From Cornus controversa (Eukaryota > Streptophyta > Magnoliopsida > Cornales > Cornaceae): a stretch of 64,000 nt of DNA. The notes beneath the pieces were generated by a model. It was not told the origin of the DNA. It made no database searches and worked only from the letters and a program-made list of their open reading frames with translations. Where the stretch lies: NCBI GenBank assembly GCA_026545225.1, contig CM048846.1:35413501-35477500 (forward strand), in the 5' to 3' direction. The position numbers and the translations under genes were made by a program. Below, in pieces: positions 21,983-33,902 of the stretch; the first letter of the stretch is position 1, and each line of letters opens with the position of its first letter.

Positions 21983-23212
21983 CTACAGATCAATTTGTAC
22001 CTCCTCAAACCTCCCTTGGCATCTAAGATTTTCCCCATTAGCAACTCGGACCGTGAAGCTTTCCGTAGGCACCACCGGTAAACGCAACAAATTGGCCATA
22101 CGCTCACTAATGAAGTTATGAGTCGATCCGCTATCGATTAACACAATGACGTCATGGGCACAGATTCTGGCAGCGATCCGCATGGTTTTGGGCACGGTCC
22201 ATCCTGTTAGTGCATGCAGCGTAATTTCGGGTTCAAGAGGTCCTTCGTGATTCTCTCCAGCCGACTGTTCTTCGGTGACCTCATCACATAATAGGGTGCC
22301 ATTATCCTCGTAACCTTCCAACATGAGTATCCGTGGTCCCTGACATTTGTGTCCTGCAGTAAAACGGTCATTACAATTGAAACATAAGTTTTGGGCTCGT
22401 CTCCGCTGCATTTCTTCCCAAGAAAGTCGCCGCACAGGAATGGTAGGGGCTGGTGGTGCTGCTCGATGAGTAGGGGACAGAGCTAGGGGAGCTCGCGTTA
22501 GTGGTGCCGGCCTTACAAACCTCCTCTGTCTAGCAAGTTGATCATCCTTCATTCTTGCTAAACTGATGGCTTCTTTTAATGTCCGGGGCTTAAACATCCG
22601 TATACCATCCGAGATGTCCGTCCTTAAGCCGCCCATAAAAGTTCCTACAAGAGCTCTTTGCGTCCATCCCTGTACTCGATTGCCCAATCGCTCGAATTCC
22701 CATTGGTAATCACGCAAAGAACCAACCTGCCTTATCCGCGAAAGGGCTTCATCAAAATCTTCGCACTCCGAAGGCCCAAAACGAGCCCAGAGTTCGTCTT
22801 CAAAATTTGCCCACGAGAGAACTCGTCCTTCTTCTTGCAACGTCCTGCGAATCCACTGCCACCATTGGTTGGCCTCTCCTTCTAAATGATAAGAGGCCAA
22901 GGAGACTTTTTGGGCTTCGGGAGTATTTTGGAACTCAAAAAATTGGTTCACACGATTGAACCACTCTGTTGGATCATCTCCTGAAAATCGAGGAAAATCA
23001 AGCTTTGCTGTTTTGGAAGATACCACCAACCGTCCTCCGTCGTTGCCTTCTTGGTGATGGTTGTCGTGGTTGGGGTTCTCCTGGTTTGCAATCAAGACAT
23101 CAGAGAGGCGGTTGAGAGTTTCTTCCACATGACGAAGCCTATCAGCCATGCCGAGCTCCATCCTGTGTAGCCCATCTTCCAACTGCTCAATACGCTCTTT
23201 ATTGGTTCCCAT
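21983..23212 (-). CDS. Reina-like Gag-protease, ends at premature stop
   Basis: The start is taken at the Met at 23212 (MGTNKERIEQL), just inside the primer site; the longer frame upstream runs into the LTR. 409 residues. A coiled-coil-like N-terminus (about 5-45) is followed by the retrotransposon Gag domain (about 70-220, with FPRFSGDDPTEWFNRV and the WW of ANQWWQW). The zinc knuckle CFNCNDRFTAGHKC is at 277-290. An aspartic protease has catalytic D-S-G at 360-362 (VLIDSGSTHNFIS). The frame stops at TAG (21983-21985) within the protease fold, where related elements read on into pol. Gag could still be made; the protease is truncated. Confidence 0.88.
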   Translation of the reverse strand: MGTNKERIEQLEDGLHRMELGMADRLRHVEETLNRLSDVLIANQENPNHDNHHQEGNDGGRLVVSSKTAKLDFPRFSGDDPTEWFNRVNQFFEFQNTPEAQKVSLASYHLEGEANQWWQWIRRTLQEEGRVLSWANFEDELWARFGPSECEDFDEALSRIRQVGSLRDYQWEFERLGNRVQGWTQRALVGTFMGGLRTDISDGIRMFKPRTLKEAISLARMKDDQLARQRRFVRPAPLTRAPLALSPTHRAAPPAPTIPVRRLSWEEMQRRRAQNLCFNCNDRFTAGHKCQGPRILMLEGYEDNGTLLCDEVTEEQSAGENHEGPLEPEITLHALTGWTVPKTMRIAARICAHDVIVLIDSGSTHNFISERMANLLRLPVVPTESFTVRVANGENLRCQGRFEEVQIDL

Positions 23213-23223
23213 AAATAATCCTG

Positions 23224-23235
23224 GCTCTGATACCA
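23224..23235 (-). other. Primer binding site, tRNA-iMet, of the Reina-like element
   Basis: The minus strand reads TGGTATCAGAGC, one base inside the 5' LTR. This is the standard initiator-Met primer site. Confidence 0.93.
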
Positions 23236-23236
23236 A

Positions 23237-23658
23237 TGATAGGTCCCAAATATTTAAACCAGAAAGTATATTGTTTTCTCTTCGGGTGAGAAAGTACCGC
23301 ACGATTAGATAACAATTGATTACTTGCCTCTTTATTGATATTTGTTGGTTGCTTAAATAAGCAAAGCCACTTACAACTAAAACCGAAATAAAGGGAACTA
23401 CTGGACTACAATGCTAGTAAAACAGAGCATTCCGAAACGTAAATAACAGAGCATAAAAAACGAAAATAAAATGACGTAAAACTCGTAACCACTAAGGACC
23501 CATTTGCACGTAAAACTCTCAACTACCTTGATGCCTTGACCCAGTCCATTCCTGCTCTTCACGTGCGTCTGCTGCTTGCAATGGTTCTTCATGTCCCAGC
23601 TTATCCCAAGTATTTGGGATTTGGCTTATGGCCCCTATTCGAACGACGTGGCCTAACA
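23237..23658 (-). repeat. 5' LTR of the Reina-like element
   Basis: 422 bp, TG...CA, adjoining the target duplication TTTTG at 23659-23663. Confidence 0.95.
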
Positions 23659-23663
23659 TTTTG

Positions 23664-25583
23664 TTATTATTTTAAATTCTATATATAAATATATATTTTG
23701 ATGAATCTTAAATACCTTTTTGTGGTGTTTGGTAGCACCGAATCGGTGATTTTGAGTTGAAATTGGAAGAATTTCTTGATACCGATTTGGTGCTGCCAAA
23801 CATATCGATGGCGTTTATCTTTTTTCTAAAACTTAAGATACACGCAGATATATGTTATATACGTACATGCATACACATCTATATATGTTTTTGTATGTGC
23901 TTTAACATTTCTGTCTGTGCAATTCGTAATTTATTTTTGCTATTAAATTTTTGGAGTTGATTTCTTTTCTTTGGGAGATTTTTCGAAAACTAAAATATTC
24001 AATATAACTCTTTGGCTCAGTTGAGGATTGATTTACACATCTTGAAAGTTCAAACAATTGATTTTATATATTCTTAAAATCATAGTACTACTTGAAAAAT
24101 ACTAAAATAGGATTCAGTATTTTATTGCCTTCTATTTTCCTGTTAAGTTTTTCACCAGCAACCAAACGGAGTGTTCTGCTAATTTCTGAATTGGCTGTGT
24201 TGCTTTTCTTATAGCATCATGAGCTTGGGGATGAGCATTTACAGTTTTAAAACTCTTTATAACGTGTTTAGAATGTTGGGATTTTGTGAGATTTGGAATT
24301 CAAAATGGAATTCCTAGTGTTTGGAATTAGAGGAATTTAAAATGGAATTGGATCTCATGGGCTTTGAAATACCGTCCTCAATCCCATGAAAATGGGTGAA
24401 ATTTGATGGGATGTGTAAATTAGTTAGTTGTAAGTTCGTAACTTATCCAATATGCCCTTCCTTTTAGTGAAACATAAATTTGCAATTCTAACTAACAAGG
24501 ATAAAATTGTGAAAGAAATACTTTCTTTATAATAAAATTTCAGTTTATTCCAAACACGCAAATGCCAATTCATTTCAAATTCAATCTCATTTCTTTTTCT
24601 TTTTTCAATTCCTAATCCAAAAGAATTTGGTTCCAGACTAGTGTAAAGATTGAACTCTAGAGATGCAGTATGGCTAACAAGTCTAAACACGATAATGGGT
24701 TTGTGATTTGGTTGAGAGATAATATCAAAAAATTCAATTAAATTAATGAATCATATTTATTATTCTGCCCCTTTTCACGCGGAGGTAAGGCTGTGTACAT
24801 CTAATTTTTCTCAGACCTTGCAATGGCAGGAGCTTCGTGCACTGGGGTAGCCCTTTTTATTTATTATTCCACCAATCAATAAATCATTTGATTCAAGTTT
24901 AGGAAGCACTTGAATCGGTTTGATTGAGAAAAAACAATATTGTTTGGTATTTTTTTGCAGCTTGGGGAGAAATAGAAACCTTGGAGAAAAATGTAGGTCT
25001 CTTATTAGAGGGTCACTGAAATAATTTGGTAGGGTCTATGTTTATCACCCAACTCAAACTTATTTGACGTGTATATTTTGACTGCTTGAGACTATATTGG
25101 CTCAACCAATCATTTGTAGGGTGTATGCTTATGAGGCTTTATGTTATATGTGTGTATAGCATGCATGTGTCTGTCAAAATCTTTGTGCAAATATGTGTAA
25201 TCAGCTATATGAAATTATTCAACCCCCAACAACACACACATTAAGTAGCTATATTCAAACCAAAAGAGAAGGAAAAAAAAGTAGCTATTTATTTGTTCTG
25301 CTTAATTTTTCCAAAATATGAAGCAGCTGAACTTTTGCACTCTCTCTCTCTTTCCCTGTTTTATGTGTATTTTAAATATTTGGCACGGCTTATATGAATC
25401 AAAGGCTTGGTACAAATATTATTGATACTTGTTGATTTATAAAGAATTATTATAGTCGTGGGAGTGTTGTCTTGTATCTTTTTTTTATTTTTATTTTTTG
25501 ACACCTAAAAATCAGTTTTTTCCCTTTAGCTCTGCTACTTATGTGGTATAAAAGGCAAATAACTTTGTCTATTGTTTTTTCAG
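23664..25583. other. Leader-intron DNA before PHD exon 1, copy A
   Basis: No gene seen. AT-rich. Includes GGAATT-rich inverted-looking segments (about 24270-24640) that may be an old MITE. It ends in a pyrimidine tract and CAG acceptor at 25581-25583. Confidence 0.5.
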
Positions 25584-25669
25584 ATGACTTTGTGTCAGAC
25601 ATGTGGTGACGAAGGCGAAATTAGGCTTCTAATCTACTGTGTCAAGTGTCAGGATTCTGCCGTGCATCA
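25584..25669 (+). pseudogene. PHD-finger gene, first coding exon, copy A
   Basis: Preceded by a pyrimidine tract and CAG. The exon opens with ATG and encodes MTLCQTCGDEGE..., ending in ...CQDSAVH before a GTATGT donor. It supplies the first four cysteines and the histidine of a C4HC3 PHD zinc finger. The remaining cysteines (YCL and WMCVEC) come from an exon at 55007 on the same strand. It differs from copy B by one synonymous third-to-first-position change (TTG/CTG for Leu3). It is a duplicated exon: splicing to 55007 would have to skip the identical exon at 37355. Confidence 0.75.
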
Positions 25670-27861
25670 GTATGTTATATAACTAAATTCATTTCTTTGA
25701 ATGTGTTCCATGGACCAGAAGTTTACATGTCTATGCCTAGTAATTTCTCTCACACTCCGCCACAATTTTGCCCTCATTATACGAGAATTTATCTGACAAA
25801 AATGGACTCAGTTGAGTTCTAACTTCTATGACCACTATGAGAAAGATTATCAGCCTCTAGGTTACCTTCTCTTTGGATCTGAATCATATATGAAAAGTTA
25901 TCCTACTGAAATTCTCTGTGATAGATTGGATGTCTTTGACTACAACAACATAGCCATGACATGTAAAAATCCTATCTCTTATAGTGTCTCTGTTACCTTC
26001 TTACTTTGCCTTTCAAAGATCATTTAATCATGTGAATCCTTCAGCCCTAGTTGTAGATGATCCTTAAAGCTAGCAAGGATTCTATAAAGGCTTTTGCTTA
26101 TGTAGCTCTTATACTATAGCTTGCAGCAGCTCATAAAAGATGTTGTAGCATGGCCATTGAAAATATGCTCCAAACCATATTTGGGGGTTTGTCTAAGCTT
26201 GACTTTGTTATGATTGTACTACCAATGGACCATAATTTTAAGCTTAAGACGTTAGTTTAATTGTTGTTAACATGGTTTAAGAGAAGGCAGGTCACAGACT
26301 TGATTATGACTGTCTACCTGATAATTACAATACATGCATGTTCTTGGCATGAAGGGAATCTGGCCACACTTGAAGTGGTGGGTTAAAAAATGCTTTTCAT
26401 TAACATGGTACTTACCTATCTGTGCTCGAGTCTCGATGACTTACTCTGGACCAACTCGTGAGAGACCACACACAAGGAAGAGTTTTTGAACTAAGTGAAT
26501 ATTTACACCTCCTTTTTTGAACATATAACATGGAATTGTTAGCTTTATTTAGTGTCGCAAAATCGTCACCGTACACCAAGGGTTGTAGCCTAGTGTTATC
26601 TCCTCTACTTCCAAAGTGAGAGGTGAGAGTTCAAGTCTTCATAGGGACAAATGGGTATGTGAGTTTCTTACAAAAAAAAAAAATCACCAACATACTTTAG
26701 TTATATGGTTTCACTGTCTTAAAATATTACTCCTGTGGAGGAGGAATATGAAGAGTTTTTATCATAAAAGCAATTAATATTAGCATCGTTATGATTCTCA
26801 GAGAATTATTTTGGTAGGATAGAATTCTACATTAATTCGGTTTCAGAAAGTGCATTTAGATTCCTTAATTTTCTGTTCTTAGGCCACCTTGATACTTGTT
26901 TCCAATCATTCTTACCTATTTTTTTCCAAAATAAATTTTTTTTTTTGTATTACTAAGATTTTTTCTATTGTTGTGAAATATTGAATAGTTAGATACATGA
27001 ATAAGTTCATTTGACAAGGTAGTTCAATTGAGAGTAATTAGCTAATCTATTGAATTCAAATCTCATAAAGGCCGTGAATAAGAGTCTCAACCTAGTACAT
27101 GTAAGACTTCTTTTTTAGGTACACATATAATCCTCAAACTTTCTTTTAATAGGCTATAGTCTCAAAAAAACCGTGTCTATGTTTTTTAATATTCAATCAC
27201 ATATTTCTCCTCTCTTTTTTAATGACCACCTAAATCATGTCACACTCATATCCGATATATTATGCTATTTAATTACGGATGGACTTGGACGGGCCTTACT
27301 TGATCAACCCGAACCCAAACCGAAATATTGGTGTGCTTGGACATGATATTTGAGATCTAGGGATTAAGTTCAGGTTCAAAATTTGGAGGTTGAACTAATT
27401 TTGGATGGGAATTGGGCATGTGTTCCTCCAATCTGGGCAATTCGAGGAATCCAAAATATAAAATAAAAATCATAATAATTTTTAGGAGTTTTAAGATTAT
27501 ATGCTAGTCCTATGATTGATGTTAAATTCATAGTCTGGTTGATTTCATTACAAATTATTAACATGATATGAACAGTTTTATCATAGATTATATGGACACG
27601 CCTTGGAGATTTTTTTTTTTTTTTTTTTGCGAATTTATGTTATTATCGTGATATATTCACTTTGGTAACTCATTCAGTTGACTTAGAACTTAGAAATCTT
27701 GGGAAGTCCAAGCAACTTGAAGAACCCATACAGGATGGCACCTTATTGGGTCTTGAGTGTAGCACATTAGGCCTGGCGCCTTGGCCCTCCCAACCTGTTT
27801 GAGTTCAACTCCTACATTTAACCCTTTTGGATACTTGGTATTCAAAATTCATGAGCTTATG
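25670..27861. other. First-intron DNA, copy A
   Basis: No supported gene. A 70-codon frame near 25812 (SSNFYDHYEKDYQPLG...) is conserved in copy B but does not continue the PHD frame. The empty target site of the CRM element (ACATT, 26829-26833) is here. A second tRNA-like segment (27016-27116, GAATTCAAATCTC box) may be another SINE. Confidence 0.5.
26579..26683 (+). mobile_element. SINE-like element, copy A
   Basis: About 105 bp with a box-A-like GTAGCCTAGTGTTA (from 26585), a box-B-like GAGTTCAAGTC (about 26628) and a terminal poly-A run of about 12. This is the layout of a tRNA-derived SINE. Target duplications are unclear. Confidence 0.5.
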
Positions 27862-27862
27862 T

Positions 27863-29080
27863 AAGTAATTGTAAGGCCGTTATTGCAATTACTACTTGTC
27901 AATGTTATGACGAATGTTATCCTCAAGTCTGAGGGAGTGCTGAACCCTAGGCATGGTTGGTTAGCACTTTGATGTATGCGGTGTTCCCCAGGGTCTAAAA
28001 TTCAAATATGTTGGGTGTTGGTTGATCATGTGCTTTGTAACATGCTCCCAAGAGTTACATCTATGCTATCTAATTTATTATGGCTTGATTAGTTTAATCA
28101 ATGGTAAATCCAAGCGTTTGGTTCGACTTTAATAAAATGGGTATGCACATTAGCAAAGTGCATAGGTTTTATTAAAGGTTAATGATTAAACGGGAAATAA
28201 TCAAGTGGTTTAATAAATATTCAATTGATAACTTGGATTGATTGGCACTTATACGTCCATATCCAATTATCCTTAGAGGGGTAATTTCTTATAATTAACA
28301 CATGTATTTTGTGTTGAGGCAACACAAGATTTAAAGACAACACATGGTTCAACCATTCTTGAGTTGGATTACAATCACACTTATATAGTGGAATTAATTT
28401 GTGGTAATGAATTATTGAAATTTAGGATCATGGGATGACCGGGCCAATTTATAATCTATTGAAGCGAATAAGAGTTTGGGCCTTAAATAAGATCTTCAGT
28501 TCTAGCCAACTGGGTCGATTTAAAACTAACTAGTTTGTTAAATGTGAATTGATTTAATGCGCCAGGGGAATTTGTAATTTAATTACATATTAAGGGCACA
28601 AGTGAAATTATATCTAAATATATATTGGATATTTTAATATCCTGGAATATATATATATTAATATATATAATTTAAATATATACATAATATCTTATTTTTC
28701 GTAAGAGATCGAATATAAGATATGGGGTGTATATATATATACTTTTATTTTATATGAAAATATAATTTATCATATCTTGCATATATAGAAAGAAAAATTT
28801 GACTTAGGAGATACTCTCCTATAAATATGTCATATTCTCTCCCATATCAGGTGGTGGAAATTAGTCACAAGACTAGAGTTTTGCAATTACCACAAGTGTA
28901 ATTGTAGGAGATTGCAGAGAGAGAAATCAATTCACAAACCTAGGGTTCTCCCACAAGAACTAGGTTTTTTGAGAATCAACCTCAAGGGTCATAGCGGTGA
29001 TCTTTACGGGTAGTACACCAAGGAGATCAATTGCTTTATGAATTGTTGAAGAGAAAGGGGTTAGAAAATTATCCCTGTCA
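27863..29080 (+). mobile_element. 5'-truncated copia LTR, copy B
   Basis: Corresponds to 12534-13748. It lacks the first 307 bases of the LTR because the duplication began inside it. TATA box at 28820-28826. Confidence 0.85.
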
Positions 29081-29304
29081 GGTATATGATTTCTGAATCC
29101 CATAATCTCCATGAAATCATATTTGTGTTAAATAGAATTTTTTTTTATTGTTTACATAATCTTTCATACATCAAGGGATTCGACCAAATTCATCAATTCA
29201 TCTCAACACGCTTTCGCAAATCAAAAAAACTTCACCCTTGCCCAACCCCCATCAATGGGTCCTTAATAGCAACTTTATCAATCCAAGTTGGATTACCATC
29301 AGAT

Positions 29305-30348
29305 TTATTGAAATTTAGGATCCAAACTTCCCCCAATTGGAGGCATTGCCTCAGATGGAATAAGTTCATCAACACCCGTAGCATTCTTCGCTACTGCCCT
29401 AGCCTTGGGGTCCTTGAAAGCATCCCCCATCAACCTGGGATGCTTCTCAGGACCAACTAGCTTTAGAACCCTTGTCCCTTTCATCAGATACCTCTTTTCC
29501 CAGTGACTTTTTCAACAGCATTAGCACTGCAAAGAAGGATGACCTTCTTTTTTTCATCCTCACTTGCAATTTGATGACTGATCCTTGGATAATGCATATT
29601 TGTGGCTTTAGTGACAGAATTAGCAATATCTTGGAAGGTCTCTCGATCTAAACCTTGTTCTAAATAATCAATAGACGATTAATAACAAAAGAATAAGGGA
29701 GGAAATCAGTTTCAATTTCCACAAAATTGATTATAAATTTAAACATATGTGCTTCACAAACAGAACACCAATAATTAGGATGTAGATATTTGTATTTCGG
29801 AAGAAGAAGGTGACCAAAAGAACAAGGGATTGGATAATTAGCAGAAGAATCAACTCTCCAATTCCCACTTACAACTACTAGATATTCTTTCCATTGTTTG
29901 TTAGAGGTAGGGTTGTCCTTACACAAAGCTCTATTGGGAAAGGGAAAAATATGAAAGGGCCCTAAAGAACCATGAAGTTTTCAAACCTTCTAGCAAACTA
30001 GGAGATCGACGAAACCAAGATCTAATCCTCTAAAGTGATTCAGACATAATAAGGAAGAAATAACCCTAAAAAAATTAGGGTTAGCTAAAAGTGGAAACAA
30101 CCCCAAATTGTTCAAGATATGGTGATAGAAACAGTGAAGTGGGAATTAAAAGGCTTAAAGGTGTGTGGTGGAGAAGATTGTCTCATCATCTTTAATCTTT
30201 TCACCCACTCTGAAATCAAGACTGAAGGGGTACTCTCGTACAATGACATCACCAGGAATCTAAGATTCTTCCCTACGCTTTTCTAGGTGTTGAGGTTTTC
30301 AGTAGTTTGGTCAACGATTTTCTCACTACTACCACCACTTTCAGCCAT
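29305..30348 (-). pseudogene. Putative gypsy-type transposase (PF04195-like) remnant, copy B
   Basis: Duplicate of 13973-15012, with the ATG at 30348 and the same order of blocks, including NPTSNKQWKEYLVVVSGNW near 29910. It is interrupted by stops and frameshifts like copy A, so decay preceded the duplication. It has several private substitutions. Confidence 0.5.
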
Positions 30349-30658
30349 GGGTTAACTAACAAAGAAGAGAAGAAATGGAATTAGAATTGAGAATGAAACA
30401 GAAAGTGGTAAGAAAACTAACCTTGTGGAAATGAAGAAACCGCCGAAGAACTAGTAAGAAGTGGGTACAAAATGAGGTAGAAGTATAGACGTCTAGTTCA
30501 TAAAGGAAAGAAGAGGATAATAATGATGACAACTCCTCAAGCACCTAAGGAAAATGGATCGTGCTTACGATCAACACAACAAATGATGAGGCAAAAAAAT
30601 AAAAAAACCTTTTGAGTTTCCTTTCGTATGAAGTAGCCAAAAAAACTGAGGCAAGTGT

Positions 30659-31229
30659 TGTAATACCCCGCTCCAACACATGGTATGATATTGTTCGCTT
30701 TGGGCCAAAGCTCGCACAGTTTTGCTCTTGTGTTTTACCCCAAAAGGCCTCATACCATTTGAAGAGAACATACTACATATAAGCACATCCCCTTCTCCAC
30801 ACCCAGACGATGTGGGATTGAGCTTCCTGTACCCTATCAGTGTGGTAGCTCGCCCAATGTCTCTTCTTTACACCCGCCCACATCACACCTGCCCACAAGG
30901 GTTACTATAATCCACCCCCTACGAGGCCCGACGTCCTCGTTGGCACACTTCCGGCTGGGTTTAGGCTCTGATACCAACTCTAATACCCCGCTCAAACACA
31001 TGGTATGATATTGTCCGCTTTGGGCCAAAGCCCATATGGTTTTACTATTGGGTTTTACCCCAAAAGGCCTCATACCATTTGAAGAGAATATACAACATAT
31101 AAACACTTCCCCTTCTCCACACCTAGGCGATGTGGGATTGAGCACCTTGTACCCTGTCAGTGTGGTAGCTCACTTAGTGTTTTTTCTTTGCACCCGCCCA
31201 CATCACACCCACCCACAAGGGTTACTACA
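30659..31229 (-). mobile_element. TRIM, copy B
   Basis: Same 571-bp structure as 15324-15894: LTRs 30659-30909 and 30979-31229, target duplication AGTGT (30654-30658, 31230-31234), initiator-Met primer complement in the 69-bp interior. The second LTR starts TCTAATACC, a TG-to-TC change private to this copy. Confidence 0.87.
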
Positions 31230-31479
31230 AGTGTGGAGGGAAAATTCTTCCCATATAAATTCACCACTTGTCCACAATGAGGGAGTTACCACATGTACAT
31301 AGAAATAGAGTATCTTTACTGGGCAAGTCAATTAAGAGGATTGGACCACTTGGTGAGTCTAGAAAAATACTATTGAAGAGTATTATATTTTAAGAAGAGT
31401 AAATTGCAAGGTCCTAGTAAGCCCAAATGGGATTCAATTCCCAAACAAAAAAGGAAATAAGATAACTATGGAAATACAA

Positions 31480-33059
31480 TGTAAAGACTGGATCTTTTTG
31501 GACTAGTTTTCCTTTTTTTCTTTGTTTTATCAATTTAAGCAATGGAAATGATTTTGTAATAGTTTTAATGATGAAATGGAAGTATAAAAACTTGTTTCAA
31601 GGTTTGGAAAAGTTTTGGAACCATTTGGTTCAATTTGATATTTTCGGGTTAGTAGGGCCCAGGACGTGGGTCAGGTGGGCCCGAAAAATAAAAAAAAATT
31701 TAAAAAATATTTATTTTTGGTTACAGACCATTTAAAATTTTAAATGAAGAATGTAATCGATTTCGGGTCCGTAGGAGTTTTCAGAATTAAAAACAAAGGC
31801 CAAAAAGGTACATAAAGTGACTAGGGGCATTTTAGTCATTTTACACCCTAGGGCATATAAATACCAAAGAGAGCCATTTCAGCCACTCATTCTCTCTCTG
31901 TGCAGCCGGCAACTCTATCTTTCTCTCTCTTCTCATTTCATCTTCTTCCCTTCTCTCTTAGATTTGAAGGACTTATAGTGAGATTTAGAGGTTAGCCAAG
32001 AAGGAAAATATGTTGTGCACAGCGAGGGCTTCCATTTGATCAGAGCAAAGTTAATTTTGGATGAAGTTAAATTCAGCGAGATTTGGAGAATTGTTTGAAA
32101 ACTTTTCCAAACCGAGGTAGGGATGTCTAATTCATGAATTCCTACGTTTTTGTGAGTATATGTATGTTTACATTAATTTATATGATGTTTAACATGTATA
32201 TAGGTAAAATGACATGGTTTAAATGATATACAAATATGATTTATGTGTTTATATGCTTTCTATGTGATCCATGTGGGCATGATTGGAAAAAATTTGGGGG
32301 GGGGGGGATGATTTTGTTCATGTTGTGGGTTTTGAAAGTTATGTGTTTGATGAATTACTTAAATGAGTATGTGAACATGATTATGTGTCATAATACATTC
32401 CTTACAAGTAATTGAGTTTTGAAAGCATGTTAGTTAGATTTTGAGCATGAATGTGCATAGTAATATGAAATGTGGCATTGTGCATTACGCGCATTTAAAT
32501 TGTATACGTGTGATGGTAAGAGAGAGGCATGCAAGGTTTGGTAAGGGAAAAAGAGTATGAAATTATCAAGGTTTGGTTGAGAGGGACTGGATGATCCTTA
32601 TAGGATTTCATGTTATAGAAAGGTTTGGCATGGAAGGTTTTGGCTAAGGTAGATTGGATGATTCGCTTAGAATTTGAATTAGTAGATGTGTATCCATGAG
32701 AGATTTAGTAGAATTACATGGCACATGCATAAGGCATACATGATAGGTTTCATAATATGTTAATTTATATTGTGCGAGTATGTGATTCTTGGTATGTCGT
32801 ATGTGTTTCGTGCTATTCACAGGATGACAGAAAATGTGCCTTAGGCATTTTTACTTAGCATGTAGGACTTCATCCCATGAATATTAATCTTTTTTAGGTT
32901 TCAGAAAGAAAATGGAAAGAATTCACCAATCATGAGTTGATGTGGGCATAAAAAAGCTTTAGGTTAATTTAGAGTTTTCATTTGAAATGCATGTCCAGAT
33001 TATGGACTAAACATATTCTTATTCTGTATGTAACGTTTTACATTTATAAAAGCAAGTTT

Positions 33060-33104
<45 letters not shown>

Positions 33105-33897
33105 GCTTGTGGGATATGAATGGATGCAAGGATTGAAATTATGTATATCTATGAGTATGCATGAGAATTCTTAGTTTATGATATAAATGGGATCATGGAA
33201 CGATGATATGAGTTTCAAGTATGATTTTATGCTATGTATACGAGTGATGTGAAATGGAAAAATGATAGGTTTTGAGGTCCCATTAAGTAGGAAATGTTTG
33301 GTGCCTAAGAATGTCATTGAATTGTGAAATGTAATAGGTTCTGGCTGGGAGATCCCGAGAGTTGGTAATTGCAGGTTTTGCAGGAATAAGTTTCGGTTGA
33401 CCGAATGAGTCCTTCAGTCGACCGGAAGAGAACCTTCAGCCGGCTGATGAATTATTTAGTCGACCGATGCATTTGCCCAGTTTTCAGCTGACTGATGGGG
33501 AGTCCATCAGCTGACCAAAACTAGCAGGAAGTGAGAAATAATGTTTTAAGGTCCAATTAAGCAATGACCGAGTATGTATGGGTTAGAGATGAGCCTATAG
33601 TGTGAATGGTGAACTCATGCCTTCATAGTGTGCATGAGATCAAGCTTCCGCTGAGTTATGAGAATAAAAAGTGAGATTAGAAACCAAGTGTTCCATATAG
33701 GAACCAAGGGTGGGTTAGTAAAGCTTTTGCGAGAGATGGTTTCAGTTATTCGGATAGGAGCCGAGGGTGACGGGATTGCGTTTGTCACGCTCACTCGGGG
33801 TCATGGGGTTAGTGACTGGGCGAATGTAGCACCTCACGACTGAAGTTCGGTCTCAGACTGGTGGATTTTTCGGTGAGCCGAATTTTGGGGCGTGACA
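31480..33897 (+). mobile_element. 2.42-kb solo LTR (Tekay/Del-like), copy B
   Basis: Duplicate of 16146-18621 with the same TACAA target duplication (31475-31479, 33898-33902), TATA box at 31856-31863 and GGGGCGTGACA end. It is 58 bp shorter, mainly through a deletion near 33347 and a shorter TA run. Confidence 0.8.
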
Positions 33898-33902
33898 TAC
33901 AA

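Larger units (their letters stand above)
20176..23658 (-). mobile_element. Reina-like chromovirus, internally deleted
   Basis: A complete LTR retrotransposon of 3483 bp in copy A only, flanked by target duplication TTTTG (20171-20175, 23659-23663). The matching empty site is in copy B at 35427-35431. Order on the minus strand: 5' LTR (23237-23658), tRNA-iMet primer site, gag-protease, partial pol, purine tract GATGGGGAAGG, 3' LTR (20176-20597). The RT catalytic end, RNase H and integrase core are missing, so it cannot transpose alone. The short LTRs and the chromodomain-like C-terminus support the Reina lineage. Confidence 0.92.
12534..27861. repeat. Tandem segmental duplication, copy A
   Basis: Collinear with 27862-45210. 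The homology starts at AAGTAATTGTAAGG (12534; partner 27863) and ends at GAGCTTATG (27861; partner 45210). Without the 3483-bp Reina-like insertion and its 5-bp duplication, the unit is about 11.84 kb. Shared contents in order are: copia LTR tail, putative-transposase pseudogene, TRIM, 2.4-kb solo LTR, candidate promoter, PHD exon 1, SINE-like repeat. By eye the copies differ by a few percent. Confidence 0.95.
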
